Of a stretch of DNA of 64,000 nt, positions 35,863-46,925 are shown one piece after another (the stretch's first letter is position 1; each line of letters begins with the position of its first letter). A model generated the notes under the pieces. That model had not been told where the DNA came from, did no database searches, and worked only from the letters and a program-made list of their open reading frames with translations. The stretch comes from Streptomyces sp. MUM 178J (GTDB taxonomy: Bacteria; Actinomycetota; Actinomycetes; Streptomycetales; Streptomycetaceae). The stretch spans positions 1-64,000 of the forward strand of contig NZ_JADWYQ010000027.1 in assembly GCF_022414575.1 (NCBI RefSeq). Direction: 5' to 3'. The position numbers were made by a program, and so were the translations under genes.

Positions 35863-36216
35863 TCAGCCGCGGCGGGCGTCGAGCGCTTCGTCGTTGTTCC
35901 ACAGGACGGGCATGGCGCCGACGGGCTCGAACCGGATCTGCGGGTCGTTGCTTTGGACCAGGCAGATCAGACGGCGGTGCAGTACGGCTGCCTGGCGGGC
36001 CTGGTCGGCGATGATGTCCAGGACGACCTGCGCCGCCCTGGGGCAGGTCGTCGCGAACCGGTCGTAGTCGGTGAAGACGAGGACCAGGCCGGCGCCCTCG
36101 GGAGCATCGTCGTAGCCGCCGTAGCAGGCCACGTCGCCAAGGCAGTCGTTGAGCGCGTCCAAGTTACGCCCGCAGTAGTCGGGAAAGTCCAGGGCCGCGG
36201 CCATGGCACGGTGCAT
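35863..36216 (-). CDS. Barstar-like ribonuclease inhibitor, N-terminally shortened
   Basis: 117 residues from ATG 36216. DFPDYCGRNLDALNDCLGD is the barstar signature that plugs the active site of barnase-type RNases; the chain ends normally. Conserved N-terminal residues (RVIRLEAGQWNTERD) are encoded upstream in frame but have no start codon before a stop at 36271, so the first beta-strand is lost or untranslated. No barnase gene is adjacent: an orphan antitoxin in a decayed island. Confidence 0.75.
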   Translation of the reverse strand: MHRAMAAALDFPDYCGRNLDALNDCLGDVACYGGYDDAPEGAGLVLVFTDYDRFATTCPRAAQVVLDIIADQARQAAVLHRRLICLVQSNDPQIRFEPVGAMPVLWNNDEALDARRG

Positions 36217-36245
36217 GTCTCGCTCCGTGTTCCATTGGCCGGCTT

Positions 36246-36470
36246 CCAGGCGGATGACGCGGAATCCTCTCTACTTCGAGACGTTCAGCCGCCTGTGTGA
36301 GATGACGCTTGCGCCAGAAGAGGGTGACGAAGGTGTTGATCATGTACTCGATGTCGGGAAGCCGAGTCGTCGCGGTGGCCTGCGCCGAAGCGTGTGACGC
36401 GTCGCTTCGGTAGGCGTCGAGGAGACGGAAGAACTCGTCGACGGGAGTTGAGCCCCAGGGGTGTTGCGCT
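36246..36470 (-). pseudogene. Coding-like fragment, family unknown
   Basis: One minus frame reads STPVDEFFRLLDAYRSDASH, then RLPDIEYMINTFVTLFWRKR and HLTQAAERLE, with good codon bias but no start and a ragged end. I do not recognise the family. It lies between the barstar and rep remnants and is probably a gene scrap. Confidence 0.35.
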
Positions 36471-36474
36471 CGAT

Positions 36475-36834
36475 GAGGCGTCCCCCTGGGTGTTCGCCAC
36501 CTTCAGGGCCCCGAGCTTCGGTCCGGTGCACAACCAGCCTGCCAAGAACCGCTGCCGCTGCGGTGCGCAGCATCCGGACGATGCTCCGGAGTTAGGCGCA
36601 CCTCTCGACCCTGAGGCGTATGACTACGACGCCGCCGTGCTCTGGAACGCTCACGCCTCGAAGATCTGGGCCCGGTTCTCGATCTACTTGCGGCGGGAGG
36701 TTGCCAAGCGAGCGGGTCTTACTCAGCGGGACTTCGCCGATCACGCCCGTGTCTCGTTCGCGAAGGTCGCCGAATACCAACGTCGCGGGGCGATTCACTT
36801 CCATGCCGTGATCCGGCTCGACGGACCTGACCGA
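36475..36834 (+). pseudogene. RepSA-type replication initiator fragment
   Basis: About 120 residues: SPWVFATFRAPSFGPVH, the CRCG zinc-like knuckle, PLDPEAYDYDAAVLWNAHAS, FSIYLRREVAKRAGL and RRGAIHFHAVIRLDGPD. This is the central part of the rolling-circle initiator of pSAM2-like integrative elements; the HFHAVIR motif is the metal-binding HUH-type box. Start and C-terminal half are missing. It breaks off into an IS fragment at a GACCTGAC microhomology. Confidence 0.8.
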
Positions 36835-36975
36835 CGGACCGGTCACCGCGTCGGCAAAGCTCGACGATCTCGGCCTTGAACTCCGGCGTGAACGAGCGGC
36901 GAGGGCGAGGCTTCTTCTTCCCCATGCTCTCCATGATGGACATCATCCTTCTGGGGGCTCAGCCCCTGATCTCGG
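36823..36975 (-). mobile_element. IS3-family orfA fragment
   Basis: From ATG 36925: MGKKKPRPRRSFTPEFKAEI, then VELCRRGDRSVGQV, the first ~35 residues of an IS3-type OrfA helix-turn-helix protein, broken at the rep junction. Upstream DNA to about 36975 looks like the IS end (palindromic GGGGCTGAGCCCC near 36953). The rest of the IS is gone. Confidence 0.7.
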
Positions 36976-37383
36976 ATGTCCGTCGAAGCGGAGCAAGCCC
37001 ACGTCACGGCGCTTCAGCTGCGGCTCAAGGCTCAGCAGGTGGCCAAGCGAGCCGCGGGCGAACTCTGGTCGGACACTGATTTCGTGTTCACCACGCGCTA
37101 CGGGACTCCGGTTGAGCCGCGGAACTTCAATCGCTCGTTTGCGACCCGGTCCGACGCGGCGGGCGTACGGCGGATACGGCTGCATGACACCCGCCACACC
37201 TGCGGGTCGCTGCTCGCCGCGCTCGACGTCCACCCACGGATCGCGATGCAGATCCTCAGGCACAGCAAGATCGCGGTCACGATGGAGGTCTATACGCACG
37301 TGCCGTCCGAGGCGACGCGCAAGGCGCTACGGAAGCTCGGCAAGCACCTGGACAAGCCGCTGAACGCCAGAGATCAAAAGTAG
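36976..37383 (+). pseudogene. Tyrosine integrase, C-terminal half only
   Basis: The catalytic C-terminus of a phage-type integrase: DFVFTTRYGTPVEPRNF, HDTRHTCGSLL (HxxR), ILRHSKIAVTMEVYTHV with the nucleophile Tyr, and a normal stop. The N-terminal DNA-binding part and first catalytic Arg are missing; the frame begins in IS-derived sequence. It ends 72 bases from the 3' end of tRNA-Ala, the standard place for int beside its attachment site. Confidence 0.82.
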
Positions 37384-37413
37384 CTGCTGTACTTTGCTGC
37401 TGTACGACGTGAA

Positions 37414-37447
37414 AGAGCCCCTGCCGGATCTCTCCGACAGGGGCTCT
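37414..37447. terminator. Bidirectional hairpin between int and tRNA-Ala
   Basis: Fifteen-base stem with one mismatch (AGAGCCCCTG-C-CGGA / TCCG-A-CAGGGGCTCT), loop TCTC. Could end both the integrase remnant and the tRNA transcript. Confidence 0.75.
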
Positions 37448-37455
37448 GACGTCTG

Positions 37456-37529
37456 TGGACCTGAGGGGATTTGAACCCCTGACCCCCTCGATGCGAACGA
37501 GGTGCGCTACCAGTCTGCGCCACAGGCCC
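37456..37529 (-). tRNA. tRNA-Ala (anticodon CGC)
   Basis: 74 bases that fold into a full cloverleaf on the minus strand: acceptor GGGCCTG/CAGGTCC, D-stem GCGC/GCGC, anticodon stem CCTCG/CGAGG with loop TTCGCAT (anticodon CGC, codon GCG), T-arm AGGGGTTCAAATCCCCT. The G3-U70 pair, the alanine identity element, is present. CCA is not encoded. The 3' end faces the integrase remnant and is its likely attB. Confidence 0.95.
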
Positions 37530-37627
37530 TTGCGACGTGTGAAACCTTAGCACCCCATCTGGGGTGCTTGGAAATCCGTTCCCCGCTGGTCATCGGGCGG
37601 GCGGTCCGCGAAGCGGAGCGTCCGGGG

Positions 37628-38674
37628 TCACTCGTTGGCCGCACGGGGGCGGTCGTCGTCGGCGTACTGGTCGAAGAGGGGGGTGCGGCTGCGGTCGGGG
37701 CGGGGGCGGCGTGCGGGTTCCGGGGTGGGGTCCGCGGAGGAGGAGCGGGCCGCGCTCCAGGTTTCCGGGTCTCCCACCTCGACGCCGCCCGTGGCGCGTG
37801 GGGCCACCGGGGCGGTGACATAGGTGGGGAGGGGGACCGGGACCGGTTCCCAGCTGTCGCCGCGGGCGGGGCCGCGGTCGCGCTGCTGGTCGAGCCATTC
37901 GGCGTGATCGGTCTGCTCGACGAGCGCCCGGCGCCCGGCCTCCTGCGGGGAGAGCGTCGGGGCCGGCTCGGGCGCGGGGTGCGGCTCGGGGTCCTCTTCC
38001 GGCGGGGCGGCGGCCTGCGCGGCCTCCTGCTGGCGGCGGGGGCGGCGGCTCTCACGCAGGCGCTGCGCCGCCGCCTCGGCGCGGCGGCGGTCCATGGTGA
38101 ACGCGAAGCGGCGGCGCTCCTGGGCGCGCAGGTGCACGATGTACGTGCTGAGCAGCACGGCCGGGATGCCCGGCGCCCAGAGGAAGCCGACCCCGCCGAC
38201 CGCCGCGACGATCGCGCCGAGCGTGAAGGCGAGAAAGAGGATCACGGTGGTGCGGCGGCGTCGGGCCAGGGCCTTGCTGCGGCGGGCACGCTCGGCGGCG
38301 GCCCGGTTCAGCCGGGGTCGGGCGCGGGGGCCGGGAGGGCGTCCCGGCCGCCGCTCCGGGAGGCCGGCACGGGCTTCGGCGCGGCCTTCGGGCGCGGCGA
38401 AGGCCCGGACGTCCACGGAACCCCGGGGTTCCGTGAGGGCGTCCGGGTCCGCGTCGGGTGCCTCGTGCCCTTCGGGCTCCGCCGTGCGCCCCCGCAGCTC
38501 CTTGGCGTACCGGCGCTCCATCGCCGCACGTCCGGACAGCAGCCGGATGGCGGTGGAGAAGCGTTCCGTCGGACGTGCCTCGTTGAGTTCGTCCTGCCTG
38601 CGGAGCCACATCGGCACCAAGTAGGCGGCCCAGGCCCCGACGATGACTGCGTAAATGAGGCCGCTGCTGCTCAC
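37628..38674 (-). CDS. sepX: SepX/GlpR-type membrane protein
   Basis: 348 residues from GTG 38674. N-terminal helix (SGLIYAVIVGAWAAYLVPMW LRR), a conserved short stretch after it (RPTERFSTAIRLLSGRA), two central helices (about 142-180) and a long Pro/Arg-rich disordered C-terminus. This matches the actinobacterial protein called SepX in Streptomyces and GlpR in Corynebacterium, a divisome-associated membrane partner of Glp; I recall this from the literature and from its gene order. It lies in the glp/moeA-moaC-mogA-rimJ cluster, supporting the assignment. Confidence 0.8.
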   Translation of the reverse strand: MSSSGLIYAVIVGAWAAYLVPMWLRRQDELNEARPTERFSTAIRLLSGRAAMERRYAKELRGRTAEPEGHEAPDADPDALTEPRGSVDVRAFAAPEGRAEARAGLPERRPGRPPGPRARPRLNRAAAERARRSKALARRRRTTVILFLAFTLGAIVAAVGGVGFLWAPGIPAVLLSTYIVHLRAQERRRFAFTMDRRRAEAAAQRLRESRRPRRQQEAAQAAAPPEEDPEPHPAPEPAPTLSPQEAGRRALVEQTDHAEWLDQQRDRGPARGDSWEPVPVPLPTYVTAPVAPRATGGVEVGDPETWSAARSSSADPTPEPARRPRPDRSRTPLFDQYADDDRPRAANE

Positions 38675-38810
38675 GCCTCACACCGTAGAGGGGTCGGCGC
38701 AAGCGCATCGGCCAATTGGCGCGGTGTGTCGCACGATCTGGCTGATATCACGGAACTTTTTTGTGATTGTTCGGATCAGACGATGGCCGAGGCCGATCAT
38801 TTTCGAACAT

Positions 38811-39419
38811 TTATTTTATTTCTGGTCTGGCGCCAGGCCGGGCCTGGTGCCAGCGGTGCAGCAGCCCCTGCGGGATCTCCTCGGCCGTCAGCGCGAAGAC
38901 CAGATGGTCCCGCCATGCACCGTCGATGTGCAGATAGCGCGGACGCATCCCCTCCTCCCGGAATCCAAGTTTCTCCACGACCCGTCGGCTGGGGAGGTTC
39001 TCCGGGCGAATGCAGACCTCGATGCGGTGCAGCCCGACCGTCTGGAAGCAGTGGTCGACGGCGAGCGCCACCGCCGTCGGCATGACGCCGCGGCCCGCGA
39101 CGGCACGGTCCACCCAGTAGCCGACATGGCCCGAGCACATCGAACCCCAGGTGATCCCCGCGACGGTGAGCTGGCCGACGAGCTCTCCCCGGTACTCGAT
39201 CACGAAGGGGAGCATGCGCCCGGCGTTGGCCTCCGCCCGCAGATGGCGGACCATCTGCCGGTAGGTGGGCCGCTGGGCTGCCGGACCGCCGGGGACGGGC
39301 GGCGGCACGGTCGCCTCCCAGGGGCGCAGCCAGTCGCGGTTGCGCCGGTTGACCTCCCGCCAGTTCCGCTGGTCGCGCAGCTTTATGGGGCGGAGGACGA
39401 CCTCGCCGTCCGCCAGCAC
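38811..39419 (-). CDS. rimJ: RimJ-type ribosomal/N-terminal acetyltransferase
   Basis: 202 residues from GTG 39419. GNAT core with WVDRAVAGRGVMPTAVALAV (CoA loop) and RPENLPSRRVVEKLGFREEG; WLRPWEATVP is typical for RimJ. Upstream in frame the codons ELNAPSWPA fit the family, and a CTG at 39443 overlaps the mogA stop (CTGA) behind GAGGGGAG, so translation may really begin there at a rare CTG. Part of the sepX-glp cluster. Confidence 0.86.
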   Translation of the reverse strand: MLADGEVVLRPIKLRDQRNWREVNRRNRDWLRPWEATVPPPVPGGPAAQRPTYRQMVRHLRAEANAGRMLPFVIEYRGELVGQLTVAGITWGSMCSGHVGYWVDRAVAGRGVMPTAVALAVDHCFQTVGLHRIEVCIRPENLPSRRVVEKLGFREEGMRPRYLHIDGAWRDHLVFALTAEEIPQGLLHRWHQARPGARPEIK

Positions 39420-39439
39420 CGCCGGCCAGGAGGGCGCGT

Positions 39440-40081
39440 TCAGCTCGTACTCCCCTCAGAACCCGTACTCGTACTCGCCTCGACGCTCGTGCCCGCCTCG
39501 ACGCTCGTGCCCGCCTCGGGGCGGGGGTGGTCTCCGCCGTGGATCTGGTCGACCGCATGGCGCAGCAGCGTGCGCAGCACCGCCAGGCCGTCGCGTACCC
39601 CGCCCGTCGAGCCGGGCAGGTTGACGATCAGCGTGCGGCCCGCGACCCCGGCGAGCCCGCGCGAGAGCGCCGCCGTGGGCACCTTCCGACTGCCGTGGGC
39701 GCGGATCGCCTCGGGGATGCCCGGGATCTCGTAGTCCACCACGGCGCGGGTGACGTCCGGGGTGCGGTCGGTGGGCGAGACGCCGGTGCCGCCCGTGGTG
39801 AGGATGACGTCGTACCCTCGGCCGACGCCCTCGCGCAGCGCCTGTTCCACGGGTGCGCCGTCGGGGACCACCCGCGGGCCGTCGACCGTGAAACCCATCG
39901 CGGCGAGGCCCTCGGCGAGGACCGGACCGCCCTTGTCCTCGTAGACGCCCGCAAAGGCCCGGTTGGACGCGGTGACGACGAGGGCCCGGTACGGGTGGTC
40001 CGCGCGGTCGGCGGGTGCGGAGCCCGCGGCGGGGCCATGGCTGTGGACCCGTACTTCGCCCGCGCGCGCCGCCCGGCTCAT
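39440..40081 (-). CDS. mogA: MogA/MoaB-type molybdopterin adenylyltransferase
   Basis: 213 residues. Molybdopterin-binding motif [15 protein letters not shown] and the [13 protein letters not shown] loop are intact. It adenylylates molybdopterin before metal insertion. The C-terminus is a repeated tail ([18 protein letters not shown]) coded by a short tandem repeat, outside the fold. ATG 40081 overlaps the moaC stop. Confidence 0.9.
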   Translation of the reverse strand: MSRAARAGEVRVHSHGPAAGSAPADRADHPYRALVVTASNRAFAGVYEDKGGPVLAEGLAAMGFTVDGPRVVPDGAPVEQALREGVGRGYDVILTTGGTGVSPTDRTPDVTRAVVDYEIPGIPEAIRAHGSRKVPTAALSRGLAGVAGRTLIVNLPGSTGGVRDGLAVLRTLLRHAVDQIHGGDHPRPEAGTSVEAGTSVEASTSTGSEGSTS

Positions 40082-40557
40082 GACCGGCTCCAGTCGCCCG
40101 ACTTGCCGCCCGTCTTCTCCTCCACGCGGACGTCCGTGATCACCGCGCCCTTGTCGACCGCCTTGACCATGTCGACGACGGTGAGGGCGGCCACGGAGAC
40201 GGCGGTGAGCGCCTCCATCTCGACGCCCGTCCGGTCCGTGGTCCGGACGACAGCCGTGATCTCCACCGCGTCGTCCGCGACGGTCAGATCGACCGTGACG
40301 CCCGAGACCGCCAGCGGGTGGCAGAGCGGGATCAGATCGGGGGTGCGCTTGACGCCCATGATTCCGGCGATGCGCGCGGTGGCGAGCGCGTCGCCCTTGG
40401 GCATGCCCTCGCCGCGCAGCAGTTCCACCACGCGGGGCGCGACCAGCACTCGGCCGCTGGCGCGGGCGGTGCGGGCCGTGACGTCCTTGCCGGAGACGTC
40501 CACCATGCGGGCCGCCCCCGCGTCGTCGATGTGCGTCAGCCTGCCTTGCGTACTCAT
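40078..40557 (-). CDS. moaC: Cyclic pyranopterin monophosphate synthase MoaC
   Basis: 159 residues from ATG 40557. [28 protein letters not shown] and [20 protein letters not shown] are MoaC blocks with the catalytic Lys/His/Asp residues. Second step of molybdopterin synthesis. Followed at once by mogA. Confidence 0.93.
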   Translation of the reverse strand: MSTQGRLTHIDDAGAARMVDVSGKDVTARTARASGRVLVAPRVVELLRGEGMPKGDALATARIAGIMGVKRTPDLIPLCHPLAVSGVTVDLTVADDAVEITAVVRTTDRTGVEMEALTAVSVAALTVVDMVKAVDKGAVITDVRVEEKTGGKSGDWSRS

Positions 40558-40814
40558 CTGCTGTGGCGCTCCCGGTCGGGCCTTGTCAGGCGTGGCCTGG
40601 CGGCCGCGCCCGGCGTGCTGCCGGTGCGGCCCCGCGGCCTGCGGGTGTGCGGGGCCGCGGGCCTGTGTGGTCAGACACCGTACCGCCACCGTATGCCCGT
40701 CACCCGGTCAGTACCGCCGCTGCCGCGCGTACGCACGGCCCGTCCCGTCCTCAGGAGCCCGCCGGCCGGTCGGCGCCGCCGCTGCGAGCCCGCGGCCGCC
40801 CACCGGTCCGGCCC

Positions 40815-42119
40815 TCACCCCAGCAGGACCACGTCCACCTCGGCCCCCGCCTCTGCGGACGCCTGGGACTCGGGGATCACGATCAGACAGTCGGCGTGCG
40901 CGAGGGCCGCGATCAGATGGGAGCCCGAGCCTCCCACCGGGGCGACCGTGCCCGTCTGCGGGTCGTACGTCCCCCGCAGGAACTGGCGCTTCCCCTCCGG
41001 TGACGTCAGCGCCTTGTCGGTCTTGAGGGCGGCCCGCGCCCGGGGCCGGTGCAGATCCTTCAGGCCCATCAGGGCGCGGATCGCGGGCCGTACGAACAGC
41101 TCGAACGACACATACGACGAGACCGGGTTCCCGGGGAGGGCGAGCAGCGGGGTGTGCTCCGGGCCGATCGAGCCAAAGCCCTGCGGCTTGCCCGGCTGCA
41201 TGGCCAGCTTGCGGAACTGCACGCCGCCGCCCGGCTCGTCCTCGTCTCCGACCGAGGAGAGGGCCTCCTTGACCACGTCGTACGCCCCTACGCTCACCCC
41301 GCCCGTGGTGACCAGCAGGTCGGCGCGGATCAGCTGGTCCTCGATGGCGGCGCGCAGCTCGTCAGCGTCGTCGGTGACCGCGCCGACGCGGTAGGCGAGG
41401 GCCCCCGCGTCGCGCGCGGCGGCGGTGAGGGCGTAGCTGTTGGAGTCGTAGATCTGGCCCTCGCCCAGCGCCTCGCCCGGCTGGACCAGCTCGCTGCCGG
41501 TGGACAGCACCACGACGCGCGGCCGCGGCCGGACCCGCACGGTCGCCCGGCCGATGGCCGCGAGCAGCCCGATCTGGGGTGGTCCGAGGACGGTGCCCGT
41601 CGCCAGCGCCACCTCGCCCGCCTGGACGTCGCTGCCGCGCGAGCGCACATGCGCGCGCGCCTCGACAGAGCGGTGCACCCTGACCTCGCCGCCGGCCGCC
41701 TCGGGGGCCTGCCCCGCCGGGAGCATCGTCGAGGCCGCGCCGCCGCCCGAGCCGCCGTCGGTCCACTCGACCGGGACGACCGCCTCCGCGCCGGGCGGCA
41801 GCGGGGCTCCGGTCATGATCCGGGCGGCCTGTCCCTGGCCGACCGTCGGCAGTCCCCCGCTGCCTGCGGCCACGTCGCCGATGACGGCGAGGACGGCGGG
41901 ATACTCCTCGCTCGCTCCGGCGACGTCGGCGGTGCGGACGGCGTAGCCGTCCATGGAGCTGTTGTCGAAGGGGGGCAGGGCGACCGGCACGGTGACGTCC
42001 TCGACGAGGACGCAGCCCTGGGCGTCGGGGAGCTGGAGCTCGATCGGATCCAGCGGGCGGATCGCGCCGAGGATGTCCTCCAGATGGTCGTCCACCGACC
42101 AGATCGCACCGCTGCTCAC
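40815..42119 (-). CDS. MoeA-family protein, probable Glp
   Basis: 434 residues from GTG 42119, overlapping the galU stop (GTGA). MoeA/gephyrin blocks: PPFDNSSMDGYAVRTADV, IMTGAPLPPGAEAVV, LSTGSELVQPG, TTGGVSVGAYDVVKEAL and LPGNPVSSYVSFELFVRP. Either a molybdenum insertase or, given galU and rimJ-sepX around it, the Glp paralogue that binds FtsZ in actinobacteria. A Gly/Ser/Ala-rich loop (DGGSGGGAASTMLPAGQAPE) interrupts one domain. Confidence 0.88.
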   Translation of the reverse strand: MSSGAIWSVDDHLEDILGAIRPLDPIELQLPDAQGCVLVEDVTVPVALPPFDNSSMDGYAVRTADVAGASEEYPAVLAVIGDVAAGSGGLPTVGQGQAARIMTGAPLPPGAEAVVPVEWTDGGSGGGAASTMLPAGQAPEAAGGEVRVHRSVEARAHVRSRGSDVQAGEVALATGTVLGPPQIGLLAAIGRATVRVRPRPRVVVLSTGSELVQPGEALGEGQIYDSNSYALTAAARDAGALAYRVGAVTDDADELRAAIEDQLIRADLLVTTGGVSVGAYDVVKEALSSVGDEDEPGGGVQFRKLAMQPGKPQGFGSIGPEHTPLLALPGNPVSSYVSFELFVRPAIRALMGLKDLHRPRARAALKTDKALTSPEGKRQFLRGTYDPQTGTVAPVGGSGSHLIAALAHADCLIVIPESQASAEAGAEVDVVLLG

Positions 42120-43087
42120 GCTTGCTGCATCTCCCCGGTCATGTCCTCGGTCATTTCCCCGGTCATGTCCTCGGTCATCTCCTGGGCCATCTCCTCGGTC
42201 ACGAAGCCGCGCAGCCAGGTCCGGAACTCCGGGCCCAGGTCTTCACGTTCGCACGCGAGTCTGACAATGGCCCGCAGATAGTCGCCGCGGTCGCCGGTGT
42301 CGTACCGGCGGCCCTTGAAGACGACGCCGTGGACCGGGCCGCCCAGGGACTCGTCCTCCGCGAGCTTCTGCAGGGCGTCGGTGAGCTGGATCTCGTTGCC
42401 CCGGCCGGGCTCGGTCTTGCGCAGTATCTCGAAGACGGCCGGGTCCAGGACATAGCGGCCGATGATCGCGAGATTGCTCGGGGCCTCCGACGGGTCCGGC
42501 TTCTCGACGAGGTCGGTGACCCTGACGACGTCCGCCTCGCCGGTCGTCGTCACGGCCGCGCAGCCGTACATGTGGATCTGCGCGGGGTCGACCTCCATCA
42601 GCGCGATGACGCTGCCGCCCTCCTGCTCCTGGACCTCCACCATGCGGGCGAGAAGCGGGTCCCGGGGGTCGATCAGGTCGTCGCCGAGGAGGACGGCGAA
42701 GGGCTGGTCGCCGACGTGCGGGGCGGCGCACAGCACGGCGTGGCCGAGGCCGCGCGGATCGCCCTGGCGCACATAGTGCATGGTGGCCAGGTCGCTGGAC
42801 TCCTGGACCTTCGCCAGCCGGTTGGCGTCGCCCTTGCGGGTGAGCGCTTCCTCCAGCTCGTAGTTGCGGTCGAAGTGGTCCTCGAGGGGGCGCTTGTTGC
42901 GACCGGTGATCATCAGTACGTCGGAGAGGCCCGCCGCCACCGCCTCCTCGACCACGTACTGGATGGCGGGTTTGTCGACCACAGGCAGCATCTCTTTGGG
43001 AGTGGCTTTGGTGGCGGGCAGGAACCGGGTGCCGAGACCCGCGGCAGGGATGACAGCCTTGCTGATCCTGGGGTGCGACTGAGTCAT
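42116..43087 (-). CDS. galU: UTP-glucose-1-phosphate uridylyltransferase GalU
   Basis: 323 residues. Nucleotide motif IPAAGLGTRFLPATKATPKE, DKPAIQYVVEEA, LLGDDLI and GRYVLDPAVFEIL are diagnostic. Makes UDP-glucose for trehalose, polysaccharides and galactose use. Odd: after the normal end comes a tail of Glu/Met/Thr repeats (EMTEDMTGEMTEDMTGEM) from a short tandem repeat. First gene of the glp cluster. Confidence 0.95.
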   Translation of the reverse strand: MTQSHPRISKAVIPAAGLGTRFLPATKATPKEMLPVVDKPAIQYVVEEAVAAGLSDVLMITGRNKRPLEDHFDRNYELEEALTRKGDANRLAKVQESSDLATMHYVRQGDPRGLGHAVLCAAPHVGDQPFAVLLGDDLIDPRDPLLARMVEVQEQEGGSVIALMEVDPAQIHMYGCAAVTTTGEADVVRVTDLVEKPDPSEAPSNLAIIGRYVLDPAVFEILRKTEPGRGNEIQLTDALQKLAEDESLGGPVHGVVFKGRRYDTGDRGDYLRAIVRLACEREDLGPEFRTWLRGFVTEEMAQEMTEDMTGEMTEDMTGEMQQA

Positions 43088-43203
43088 GCGGGCACTTTAT
43101 CCGGTGGCTATGGGCTGAAGATGAGCCTCCGGTTAACTTCAGCCTCATAAAGCTTCATAAAGCTGGACACGAGAGGTTTGAGAGACGAGTGATAGGCGAA
43201 GAC

Positions 43204-43821
43204 ATGGCGGGTACATACGGAATGCCCGATGCATCCGCCAAGGCGGTCCTGCGGCGTGAACTCCTCGACGCGCGGGGGCGGCTGTCCTCCGATGAGGCAC
43301 GGGCCGCCTCCGCGGACCTCGCCCGCCATGCGCTCGCCCTGCCGGAACTGGCCGACGCGGGCACCGTCGCAGCATACGTCTCGGTGGGTCGCGAGCCCGG
43401 CACCCGGCTGCTGCTCGACGCGCTGCGCGACCGCGGCGTACGGGTCCTCCTGCCGGTGCTGCGGGAGGACAACGACCTCGACTGGGCGGTGTACGAGGGG
43501 CGGGAGCGGCTGGTGCGCGCCCGCCTCGGGCTGCTGGAGCCGCACGGCGAACGGCTCGGCGTCCAGACCGTGCTGGAGGCCGGCGCCGTGCTGCTGCCGG
43601 GTCTCGCCGTGGATGTGCGCGGCATGCGGCTGGGGCGGGGCGGCGGCTCGTACGACCGGGTGCTGGCCCGGCTCGCCGCGGCGGACGCGGACCCCGCCCT
43701 GGTGGTGCTGCTGTACGCGAACGAGGTGGTCGGACGGGTCCCGGAGGAGCCGCACGACCACCCCGTGCACGCGGTGGTGACGCCCGAGTCGGTCAGGCGC
43801 TTCCCGGACAGGGCTGTCTGA
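43204..43821 (+). CDS. 5-formyltetrahydrofolate cyclo-ligase
   Basis: 205 residues from ATG 43204; a GTG at 43189 is possible. The ATP/folate loop GMRLGRGGGSYDRVLARL and early KAVLRRELLDARGRLS (Lys/Arg pair) are diagnostic of the MTHFS family. Recycles 5-formyl-THF to methenyl-THF. Divergent from galU, convergent with the acylase gene. Confidence 0.93.
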   Translation: MAGTYGMPDASAKAVLRRELLDARGRLSSDEARAASADLARHALALPELADAGTVAAYVSVGREPGTRLLLDALRDRGVRVLLPVLREDNDLDWAVYEGRERLVRARLGLLEPHGERLGVQTVLEAGAVLLPGLAVDVRGMRLGRGGGSYDRVLARLAAADADPALVVLLYANEVVGRVPEEPHDHPVHAVVTPESVRRFPDRAV

Positions 43822-43841
43822 GCCGCCCCCGGGCCGTCGTC

Positions 43842-46700
<2,859 letters not shown>

Positions 46701-46925
46701 CGCTGTCCTTCGAGGGGCAGGGTGGTCCTGGAGTGCTGGAGCAACTGTAGGCGCAGCGCCAGGCCCGCCCCGACGGCGGTGTCCATAAGCCCGGCTGATC
46801 CACCCCCAGTTCCCGTACACCCGTTCGGACGCATCAAGGAAACATTAATGATTAGGTAAGGTAACAAAACGAAATACGCCAACGCATGTGCGTCGGACAT
46901 GTGCACTGACAGGAAGGACCGGCCG

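Noticed and set aside
37380..37460. Second att copy matching the tRNA-Ala 3' end
   Set aside because: Scanned the 23-37 kb region by eye and found no repeat of the tRNA end; cannot claim element borders.
46851..46868. Possible iron box (TTAGGTAAGGTAAC)
   Set aside because: Only the left half matches the DmdR/IdeR consensus; no second half and no iron gene beside it.
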